Below are positions 24,838 to 31,947 of a DNA stretch of 64,000 nt, piece after piece (the first letter of the stretch is position 1; each line of letters opens with the position of its first letter). Source of the stretch: Actinomycetota bacterium. Its GTDB lineage: Bacteria > Actinomycetota > Actinomycetes > Mycobacteriales > Pseudonocardiaceae. The stretch is taken from positions 1-64,000 of the forward strand of contig JAJPIR010000142.1 of NCBI GenBank assembly GCA_021324675.1, written 5' to 3'. Both the position numbers and the translations under genes were made by a program. The notes beneath the pieces were generated by a model, which saw only the letters and a program-made list of their open reading frames with translations, had not been told where the DNA came from and did not search any database.

Positions 24838-26094
24838 GTGTCCGAAGATGGCGTTCACCGGTACTGGGCTCGGTGCCATTGGGAAGGCTCGACCGGCGCC
24901 GGTTATGACGCCTACGACCGGGCGCACCGGGGTGTCGTGGTGCCCGCGAGGAACCCGATCGACCTCAGCTCGGATCCCGCCTTTCTCGGCGATTCGCAGC
25001 GATGCAACCCCGAGCAGCTGCTCGTGCTGGCGGCGTCCTCATGCCAGTTGCTGTCGTTCCTGGCTGTGGCTGCTCGTGCCCGTATCGACGTACGTGGCTA
25101 CGACGACGAGGCCGAAGGCGTCATGCCCGAGAGTGTCAAGCCGGTCCGGCTGACCGCGATCCGGCTGCGTCCGACGATCACCGTGGGGTCCGGGCACAGC
25201 CCCGAGCGCCTGGCTCACCTGGTCGAGGTAGCACATCGAGAGTGCTACATCGCCAACAGCCTGGCTTGCGAGGTCGCCGTCGAGCCGACCTTCCGGGTGC
25301 TGGGTTACGCCTTCGGGGACAACGAAGTCGCCCGCCAGCGGCTGACGCTGCTGGCCGAGGTGTTCAATCCCAGCTCCCGCCCGCTGCTCGTCGAGCATGC
25401 TCCGCCTCGGGTACGGCTCGCCGTCGATCTTGGTTGCGGGCCAGGCGCGACGACTTGCCTGGTCGCCGAGGTCACAGCAGCCGAGCGCACCGTCGGGCTG
25501 GATTCCTCGCTCTCGTTCCTTGCCGCCGCCCGGGCAGCGTACGCGGGCGGCGGCAAGGAGTTCATCGAGCACGACGTGACGCGCACGCCGTTTCCCGCCC
25601 CGGTCAGCGCCGCGGATGTCATCTTCGCCCGGTTCCTGCTCGCGCACCTGCCTGATCTGGCCGGCGCACTGTCGGCATGGCTGGCGCAGCTAAGCCCGCT
25701 CGGAGTCCTCGTCCTCGAAGAAACCGAAACGATCGAGACCGCCAATCCGGTGTTCCGCCGCTACCTCGCCCTGGCCGAAAAGCTCCTCGCTACCCGTGGC
25801 GCCACGCTGCATCCCGGTGCCGCCCTCGCCAAGCTCGCCACGTCGGCACCGGCACGGGTGCTGGCCAGCCAGATCCGCCAGGTCGATGTGCCCGCCGACC
25901 GCGCTGCTGAGCTGTTCGCCCTCAACCTCGCAGCCTGGCGGTCCGACCCTGCGCTCGAGAAGGCACCCCAAGAGCTGGATCGCCTCGCCGGCGACCTGGA
26001 TGAACTGCGCATGACTGATTCGGGCACGACGGGCCTGGGCCAGCAGGTCAGCTGGCACCTCCGGCAGCTGGCGCTGGCCCCTGCCGTTGAGTGA
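24838..26094 (+). CDS. OsmC-like domain fused to a SAM-dependent methyltransferase
   Basis: A 418-residue two-domain protein. Residues 1-152 are an OsmC/Ohr-family domain (RYWARCHWEGSTGAGYDAYD; NPEQLLVLAASSCQLL with the first reactive Cys about 69; HRECYIANSLA with the second Cys about 136). Residues 157-418 are a class I methyltransferase that begins at the normal family start (YAFGDNEVARQRLTLLAEVF), has the SAM motif VDLGCGPG (about 196-203) and FARFLLAHLPD. OsmC proteins reduce organic hydroperoxides; the methyltransferase substrate is unknown. The join is in frame with a linker of only about five residues. GTG 24838 follows GGAGGGG. The stop overlaps the PPOX gene by GTGA. Confidence 0.85.
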   Translation: MSEDGVHRYWARCHWEGSTGAGYDAYDRAHRGVVVPARNPIDLSSDPAFLGDSQRCNPEQLLVLAASSCQLLSFLAVAARARIDVRGYDDEAEGVMPESVKPVRLTAIRLRPTITVGSGHSPERLAHLVEVAHRECYIANSLACEVAVEPTFRVLGYAFGDNEVARQRLTLLAEVFNPSSRPLLVEHAPPRVRLAVDLGCGPGATTCLVAEVTAAERTVGLDSSLSFLAAARAAYAGGGKEFIEHDVTRTPFPAPVSAADVIFARFLLAHLPDLAGALSAWLAQLSPLGVLVLEETETIETANPVFRRYLALAEKLLATRGATLHPGAALAKLATSAPARVLASQIRQVDVPADRAAELFALNLAAWRSDPALEKAPQELDRLAGDLDELRMTDSGTTGLGQQVSWHLRQLALAPAVE

Positions 26095-26759
26095 CCCAGC
26101 CGGTGCCGGCGGTTGTGCGTACGGTTGACGTCATGGACAGCGGGTGCCTGGCAGAGATCACATCAGAGGCGCAGCTGCGGGAGATTGTCGGCGAGCCGCT
26201 TGCCCGCGTCGTCAACAAGGAACGACGGTCCCTGCACGACTACGACAAACAGTGGCTGGCCAACTCGCCATTGTGCCTGGTTGGAACGTCGGGCGCAGAT
26301 GGCAGCTGCGACGTCTCGCCGAAGGGCGACCCACCTGGGTTCACCATCGTGCTTGACGACACGACGATCGCCATTCCCGAGCGGCCCGGCAATCGCCGCA
26401 TCGACGGTTTCCGCAATATCCTGGCCAATCCACACGTCGGCTTGCTGTACCTCATTCCTGGCCGGGCCGATACCTTGCGGATCAACGGTCGTGCGCGGCT
26501 GGTACGCGAGGCACCGTTCTTCAACCAGATGACCGTCAAGGGCCACCGGCCGCTGCTGGCGCTCATCGTCGAGATCGACCAGATCTTCTACCACTGCCCC
26601 AAAGCGTTCCTGCGCTCGCAGCTGTGGCAACCCAGCACGTGGAACCCCACCGCGGCACCGTCCAAGGCGAAGATTGCCCACCTGCTGGAACGTCCCGGCG
26701 ACAGCCTGGAACACCTCGAGCACTACTACGGCCCCGCCTACGCCACCCGCCTGTACTGA
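26091..26759 (+). CDS. FMN-dependent PPOX-type flavoprotein (MSMEG_1061-like)
   Basis: A 222-residue pyridoxamine-phosphate-oxidase-fold protein. Family features are ITSEAQLREIVGEPLARVVNKE at the start, FLVGTSG-like CLVGTSGADGSCDVSPKGDPPGF, IPERPGNRRIDGFRNILANPHVGLLYLIPG, DTLRINGRARLV, and KAFLRSQLWQP near the C-terminus. Relatives bind FMN or F420 and reduce small molecules. The GTG at 26091 overlaps the upstream stop (GTGA), implying translational coupling; an internal ATG at 26133 is an alternative start. Confidence 0.85.
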   Translation: MTQPVPAVVRTVDVMDSGCLAEITSEAQLREIVGEPLARVVNKERRSLHDYDKQWLANSPLCLVGTSGADGSCDVSPKGDPPGFTIVLDDTTIAIPERPGNRRIDGFRNILANPHVGLLYLIPGRADTLRINGRARLVREAPFFNQMTVKGHRPLLALIVEIDQIFYHCPKAFLRSQLWQPSTWNPTAAPSKAKIAHLLERPGDSLEHLEHYYGPAYATRLY

Positions 26760-26780
26760 CCCGACTGACACCCGCCCTCA

Positions 26781-26846
26781 CCGCAGTCTGGATGCAGAAC
26801 GCGGTAAAAAGCGGCCTGAAAACCGCGGTCTGCATCCAGACTGCGG
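26781..26846. repeat. Double-dyad palindrome upstream of the P450 gene
   Basis: Arms 26781-26805 and 26822-26846 are 25-base inverted repeats with one mismatch around a 16-base loop. The right arm (and, imperfectly, the left) is itself a dyad, CAGTCTG-GATG-CAGACTG when read on the complementary strand. The same unit forms the palindrome at 39092-39155. It ends about 22 bases before the P450 start, so it would sit in the leader of that gene or terminate the upstream transcript. Confidence 0.75.
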
Positions 26847-26867
26847 TTCGGACAGGTAGGAGTGATC

Positions 26868-28046
26868 ATGAACGCCAGCGTCGCGCCCGGTTTGGATGAC
26901 GGTGGGCAGAAGCTGCTGCTCTGGCTGCGCATGATGCGCGATGAGCAGCCGGTGTGGCGCGACGCGTACGGCATCTGGCATGTGTTCCGCTACGCCGACG
27001 TGGCTCGCGCAATCTCCGACTCACGGGTTTTCTCGTCCGATCTGGGCCGGGTGTTCCCGCTCGGGGAGAAATTCTCTCAAGGAAACTTGCTTCGCACCGA
27101 TCCGCCACGCCATCACACGCTGCGCCGGCTGGTCGGCGCGGCATTTAGCCCGAGGGTTGTCACCGGGCTCGCCCCGCGTATCGCCGAGGTCACCCATGAG
27201 CTACTCGATGCCACTGGCGGCACCGACGAGTTCGATCTCGTCTCCGCACTGGCCTACCCGCTGCCGGTGACCGTGATCGCCGAGCTGCTCGGGCTGCCGA
27301 TCTCTGACCGGGAGCTGTTCCGGGCCTGGGCTGATCGGCTGTTCAACCGGGACATCGCCGACCCGAACGATCCGGAGTTGGCTCGCAAGATCGACGAGGC
27401 CAGCGCGGACATGCTCGCTTACCTGCGGAACCACTGCGCCGATCGGCGGGCGCATCCGCGACAAGACCTCATCAGCAAGCTGGCCACGGTGGAGGTCGAT
27501 GGTGAGCGGCTGTCCGATGAGGAGGTGGTGAACTTCTCCATGGTGCTGCTGCTGGCCGGGCACATCACCACGACGGCGCTGCTCGGCAACACGGTGCTGT
27601 GCATGGACGAGCACCCGGAGGTGTGGGCACAGATGCACGTTGACCGATCCCTCATCGAACCCACGATTGAAGAGGTACTGCGGTACCGCCCGTCATTCAC
27701 CCAGGTCGGCCGGGTCACCATGGCCGACACCGAAGTCGCCGGGCAGGTCATCCCAGCCGATGCGCTCGTCTCGCCGTGGCTGCTGTCCGCCAACCGAGAC
27801 GAGCGTGAATTCGCCGACCCGGACCGGTTCGACATCCGCCGCAGCGGCAATCATCATTTGGCCTTCGGCCATGGCATCCATTTCTGTATTGGCCAGCTGC
27901 TGGCCCGTCTGGAAGGCAGGATCGCGGTGGGCGTGCTGCTGGACCGTTACGCCGAAATTCAGTTGGTTCCCGGGAGGCTGTTGGAGTTTTATAGCCGCGG
28001 TATCTTCGCCGCCCGTGAGGTCCCGGTATCCGTACGACCCGCCTGA
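26868..28046 (+). CDS. Cytochrome P450
   Basis: A 392-residue soluble bacterial P450. The I-helix oxygen-activation motif is LLLAGHITTTALL (about 227-239), the K-helix ExxR is EEVLRYR, and the haem-binding loop is FGHGIHFCIGQLLARLE with Cys340. The N-terminus (DEQPVWRDAYGIWHVFRYADV) and FSSDLGRVFP match the CYP107/CYP109-like actinobacterial groups. It would need a ferredoxin and reductase, none of which is adjacent. ATG 26868 follows AGGTAGGAG. Neighbouring PPOX and methyltransferase genes suggest secondary-metabolite or xenobiotic chemistry, an inference only. Confidence 0.92.
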   Translation: MNASVAPGLDDGGQKLLLWLRMMRDEQPVWRDAYGIWHVFRYADVARAISDSRVFSSDLGRVFPLGEKFSQGNLLRTDPPRHHTLRRLVGAAFSPRVVTGLAPRIAEVTHELLDATGGTDEFDLVSALAYPLPVTVIAELLGLPISDRELFRAWADRLFNRDIADPNDPELARKIDEASADMLAYLRNHCADRRAHPRQDLISKLATVEVDGERLSDEEVVNFSMVLLLAGHITTTALLGNTVLCMDEHPEVWAQMHVDRSLIEPTIEEVLRYRPSFTQVGRVTMADTEVAGQVIPADALVSPWLLSANRDEREFADPDRFDIRRSGNHHLAFGHGIHFCIGQLLARLEGRIAVGVLLDRYAEIQLVPGRLLEFYSRGIFAAREVPVSVRPA

Positions 28047-28066
28047 GACACGCTAAGGAGACCGCC

Positions 28067-28954
28067 ATGGCAGCGCCTTTTTATCTTTCTATCCAGGGCA
28101 GCCTGGTTATCGTGGGTTACGAGCCGGATGGGGACTCGGTTCGTTTCATCGCTGATAACCCGTCGCACTATGATCAGCTGCAGCGGGCCGATCGAATCCG
28201 TCCCTCTCAACATGATGGCAGCGTTCAGCTTCGCTTCGAGGGAGTCGATGCGCCTGAGCTGCACTACGGTACTGCCGCGCAGCCGCTCGGTGACACGGCG
28301 CGAGATGCGCTGCTGGACTGGATCGGCTTCACCGATATCAACTTCGACCCGAATTCCAAGACCCGGGTTCGCAGGGCCACGCCGACCTCGGTGCGCGCGG
28401 CCATCCTCACCCAGATGGCAGAGGTCAATGGCCGGCCAGTCGCTTACGTGCTCGTCGAAGCCAGCGGCAACCTGCCGGCGGATGGTACTTGGGTCAATGT
28501 CGACGAGACGTTGCTCGACCAGACCCTGAATGTGCGGCTGCTCTCGGAAGGGCAGGCCTATTACACGGTGTATACCTCAACGCCGGTGAGTCACCGCCGT
28601 CTTTTCCAGGCAGTGGCCGGCGACGCCCGCACGAAGGAGTTGGGAGTCTGGGGCCAGGACAGCACAGCCGACTTCGTACTGGTGGATCAATCATCCATCA
28701 GCCCTGGTGGCCAGCTCATCTTGCCGAAGCTCTTCCGGCGGTGCACGGACTACCTCAAGGCGGTGCGCAAGGGATTCACCGGCAATCTCGGTGACTGGCT
28801 GCTGGCCAGTTCAGCCACGCCGACCCGGGACGAAAATGACCGGGTCCTGGTGCACGACACCATCGAAGTGCATCTGAGCGACCTCATTGTGCAGCGCAAC
28901 CAGCACATCGCGTTCCAAGGTGACTTGCTCGACATCACCTTCGTGGAGAAGTGA
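28067..28954 (+). CDS. Staphylococcal-nuclease-like (SNase-fold) protein
   Basis: A 295-residue protein. The N-terminal half has the SNase pattern: GYEPDGDSVRFIADNP, then VQLRFEGVDAPELHYG, the strand and Asp-containing loop that bind Ca and substrate in micrococcal nuclease, and later NVRLLSEGQAYYTVYTSTP and AGDARTKELGVWG. A long insertion (about residues 80-140) and a C-terminal extension of about 90 residues are unusual. There is no signal peptide, so it is cytoplasmic. Whether the catalytic Arg/Glu set is intact cannot be judged by eye. SD AAGGAG precedes ATG 28067, 20 bases after the P450 stop. Confidence 0.7.
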   Translation: MAAPFYLSIQGSLVIVGYEPDGDSVRFIADNPSHYDQLQRADRIRPSQHDGSVQLRFEGVDAPELHYGTAAQPLGDTARDALLDWIGFTDINFDPNSKTRVRRATPTSVRAAILTQMAEVNGRPVAYVLVEASGNLPADGTWVNVDETLLDQTLNVRLLSEGQAYYTVYTSTPVSHRRLFQAVAGDARTKELGVWGQDSTADFVLVDQSSISPGGQLILPKLFRRCTDYLKAVRKGFTGNLGDWLLASSATPTRDENDRVLVHDTIEVHLSDLIVQRNQHIAFQGDLLDITFVEK

Positions 28955-28972
28955 TTCGTAGATAGATAAGCA

Positions 28973-29875
28973 GTGGGCTGGACTGAGATTGACGCCCGCC
29001 GAGCGGCGGCAGCCATGTGCGAGCAGGCCGGCCTGCCGGGGCGCAACCTCGAACTGCTGCGCTTTGGCAGCAATGCGGTATTCGGTGTCGACACGTCGCA
29101 CGTGCTGCGGGTTATGCGGCCTGGCACCAGCGAATTGGACGTACACCGGGAGATCGATCTTGCCGGTGAATTCAGCCGGCTTGAGATCCCTACCGTCCTT
29201 CTTAGCGATGTGGCGCAGCCACTGAAGGCACTGGATTGCTTCGGCACGGTATGGGAACGCCTCGCAGAACCGCACCAAGATAACCTTTACGACGTTTACC
29301 GTGCGTTAGGGCGGCTTATGCGTCTGTTTCACCAACGCACTGCCGGGTTGCAGGTACCGCTAGAACCGTGGCGCCAGCTCGCGTTATCCGATCAGCGATT
29401 GATCCAATGTAAGCAACACTACGCACCCGAAGATGTCAGGATGCTCACCCAGTGGTCCGAGCGGATCGCCAGTGAACTGCATCCGGTGCAGCCGGTGTTA
29501 CCTGCGGGTGTCATCCACGGCCAGGCCGAAGTGGGAAACGTTCTATTCCGCGCAGGCCAGCCGGTGCTCATCGACTTCGAGCAGGTGTCCATCGGGCCAC
29601 GCGAATGGGACCTGGTGCACACTTCTGTCGCGGTCGCCCGTTTCGGCCGGCCCGAACGGTGCTACCGCAATTTTGCCGAAGCCTACGGTTTCGACGTGCG
29701 CACCTGGAACGGCTACGAAACGCACCGCCGGCTGTGGGAAATGTGCGCCACCACATGGCTCATGCAACATGATCACCGTAGCCGGAGAGTCCGCCAGGAG
29801 ATCGAGCTACGCTTGCGAACCTGGCGCGATGATGACCCAGAGACGCGGTGGTCCGGCGTACTCGAACGGCAGTGA
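28973..29875 (+). CDS. Phosphotransferase (APH/choline-kinase fold) family protein with altered catalytic motif
   Basis: A 300-residue kinase-fold protein. The N-lobe is compact (LLRFGSNAVFGVDTSHVLRVMRP, with Arg46 rather than Lys in the usual nucleotide-binding position). The Brenner-type catalytic motif HGDxxxxN appears as HGQAEVGN (residues 182-189): the catalytic Asp is Gln184. The metal-binding DFE (LIDFEQVSIGPREWDLV, Asp201) is intact. It may be a pseudokinase or use other chemistry. Start GTG 28973, with only a weak SD; 18 bases after the SNase-like gene, so probably in the same transcript. Confidence 0.75.
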   Translation: MGWTEIDARRAAAAMCEQAGLPGRNLELLRFGSNAVFGVDTSHVLRVMRPGTSELDVHREIDLAGEFSRLEIPTVLLSDVAQPLKALDCFGTVWERLAEPHQDNLYDVYRALGRLMRLFHQRTAGLQVPLEPWRQLALSDQRLIQCKQHYAPEDVRMLTQWSERIASELHPVQPVLPAGVIHGQAEVGNVLFRAGQPVLIDFEQVSIGPREWDLVHTSVAVARFGRPERCYRNFAEAYGFDVRTWNGYETHRRLWEMCATTWLMQHDHRSRRVRQEIELRLRTWRDDDPETRWSGVLERQ

Positions 29876-30058
29876 CCTCAGTGACGGACGTCAGACCGGG
29901 TGCCGCCATCACCGCAGCCGCGAAGATGCGCTCGACATCCGCCTCTGCGTCCTCACGGTCGTCGGTCATATCCGGCTTGTGCCTGGCGTCGACGGAAAGC
30001 GACGAGTGCCCACGATGCAGGGATGAGTGAAGCAATGATAGAAAAATACCTCGCTGGC

Positions 30059-30890
30059 TTACGCTTTCACCGCGGCAACTTCGGGGTACTCGGACGGGAT
30101 CTCGCAGATTCCGTCCCGCGCAACGTTGAAGTTGTCGGCGAGCGTGATCCAGTCTTTTCGGTACTGTTGCCGCTGCGATTCGCTCAGCGCCTGCCATGTC
30201 GTTGAGACCGGCCCGAACCAGTCCCGAAATAACTCGAACAAGGCAACCGTATTGGGGTGACAAAGCCCGCACGCTCACGGCGGATCTCCAGTGCCGAGAG
30301 GCGGTCACCGAATAGTTCACCCAACCGCGCTTCGGTCCCCCATGCACTCGGCGCAACCAATCCCGGCGGCGGTGCCAGAAACTTCGCCGACAGACCGGAT
30401 AGAGAGCCGACCCATCTCTGCGGCGACCGGTTGGCCATACCCAGGCGGCCGCCGCCATCCAGCACGCGGAGCAGTTCGGACGCCGTGCGCGCCTGGTCTG
30501 GAGCGAACACGACGCCGAATGTCGAGAGCATGGCGCCGAATGTCGAGAGCACGACGCCGAATGTGCCGTCACCGAAGGGCAACTGCTGGGCATCGGCGAC
30601 TTCGGTGCGTAAGGGCAGCCCATCGGCTCCAGCGCGCTGCTGCGCGCGTTGCAGCAACTCGGGAACGTAATCGGTACAGATCACATCAGTGCCGCGGCGA
30701 GCGCGGCATTGCCCGCACCACCGGCAACATCGAGCACGCTTTCACCAGCGTGCACATGCAGCGAGCGGACCAGCATTTCTCCCACAACCACCTGGGCCAC
30801 GCCGATCCGGTGGAAATCCCCGGTCGACCAGATTTCCTGCTGCCGCTTGGTGATCTCGCTCAGATCCCCTGACACCACCGGAGCTTCCAC
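30059..30890 (-). pseudogene. SAM-dependent methyltransferase pseudogene with two frameshifts
   Basis: Three consecutive frames read as one class I methyltransferase of about 275 residues. Part 1 (30890 to about 30690): ITKRQQEIWSTGDF, then SVLDVAGGAGNAALAAAL. Part 2 (about 30690 to 30262): DVICTDYVPELLQRA through LLRVLDGGGRLGMANRSP. Part 3 (about 30262 to 30059): NTVALFELFRDWFGPV to PSEYPEVAAV. The first break fits loss of one copy of a 10-base direct repeat (GCTCGCCGCG); the second fits a single-base loss near 30262-30264. The gene also carries an in-frame 21-base duplication (LSTFGAM, LSTFGVV). It is dead unless these are sequencing errors. Confidence 0.75.
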
Positions 30891-30967
30891 CTCACGCCCG
30901 GCGCATCATGCCCGCCCTGCGCACGTCCACCGCCCGATTTCCCGCCGCCCGCCAAGCTGATCTTGTC

Positions 30968-31025
30968 GTGAACTCGACGCTACCGACATTTTGACACGTG
31001 AAAATGTCGGTAGCGTCGAGTTCAC
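30968..31025 (-). terminator. Perfect 25-bp hairpin downstream of the lipoprotein gene
   Basis: Arms 30968-30992 and 31001-31025 are exact inverted repeats around GACACGTG. It begins 66 bases past the stop of the minus-strand lipoprotein gene (31091) and lies before the pseudogene, so a terminator role is simplest. The AAAATGTC/GACATTTT next to the loop gives a T-rich inner stem rather than a U-run tail. It could instead be a dispersed palindromic repeat. Confidence 0.55.
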
Positions 31026-31090
31026 ATGAGGAGACGTCGGCACCGGCGCGGGCGGGCGAACGTGCGGCGTGGACGCGGCGAACGTGCGGG

Positions 31091-31897
31091 TCAGGTAGTG
31101 GCGACCTGGTCGGGGGGAGGTGCACTGATCGAGACGGGGGCGTTGAACTTGCTGAAGGTGATGACCGTGGAGGTGTGCTGGCCTTGCACCGTCATGTTCT
31201 GGGTGGCCTTGAGCGGCCGGCCCTGGTCATCGACATACAACTCGATGGGTAGGGTGGTGATCCCGGCACCGAGCAGTGGCTGGCGCCCCGGCGTGTTCTC
31301 CGGCAGCTTGGCGACGTCCACATTGACCAAGTAATGAGTGACCGGGGTGCCGTTAAAGGACCCCTTGCCCACTAGCTGGACGCTGCGCGCGGCGGAGGCG
31401 AACGTGGAGAAGTGGTCAAGCGAGGCTGACTTGCGTACCGCCTCCAGCGATACCGCCATGTTGCGCACCGCTGGATTGGGACTGTCCCGGGTCACGAGCA
31501 CCCAGGGCTTGCTGGCTTGGTTCGCCGCTCCCGGCACCTGCGCATAGGTCGCCTGATCGACAATGAGCAGGCGCCGCTTGCCGACGGATCCCAGTTCTTC
31601 GGTGATATCCAAAGCCTGCAACGTGCCGCTGGCGAGCTTTGCGTCACCCTCGCTGTTGATCGTTTGACCCGGGCTGGTCACGTTGAGCGCGAGATGCACC
31701 GAACTTACGGACGAGATTCCGCGGTGCAGCAGGTCAGCGAGGCCGGTAGCGTCAGTGGGGGCAGGCGACGCTGGACTGGCCGAAGAGGTGGACATCCCCT
31801 GAGCGCCGGGCGAGTGACCGCTGGCCGAACAGCTGGGCACCGCAATGGCAAGGCACAGCATGGCCGCGGCGGCGACCGACCGCTGGGTGATGATCAC
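31091..31897 (-). CDS. LppX/LprA/LprG-like lipoprotein
   Basis: A 268-residue lipoprotein. The signal ends with lipobox VPSC (Cys23), followed by a Ser/Pro/Ala-rich spacer. The mature part has the LppX_LprAFG pattern: LLHRGISSVSSVHLALNV, INSEGDAKLASGTLQALDI, RRLLIVDQATYAQVPGA, VTHYLVNVDVAKLP, and LPIELYVDDQGRPLKATQNM. In mycobacteria these carry triacylated lipids across the cell envelope, often beside an MFS transporter; here a DHA2 MFS gene lies immediately upstream (51 bases away), echoing the LprG-Rv1410 (P55) pairing. The order here is MFS first, lipoprotein second. Confidence 0.85.
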   Translation of the reverse strand: MIITQRSVAAAAMLCLAIAVPSCSASGHSPGAQGMSTSSASPASPAPTDATGLADLLHRGISSVSSVHLALNVTSPGQTINSEGDAKLASGTLQALDITEELGSVGKRRLLIVDQATYAQVPGAANQASKPWVLVTRDSPNPAVRNMAVSLEAVRKSASLDHFSTFASAARSVQLVGKGSFNGTPVTHYLVNVDVAKLPENTPGRQPLLGAGITTLPIELYVDDQGRPLKATQNMTVQGQHTSTVITFSKFNAPVSISAPPPDQVATT

Positions 31898-31947
31898 AGG
31901 GCATGCTATCGCGCGGCGCCTCGAAGCCAGGGCACCACGCCGGCCTG

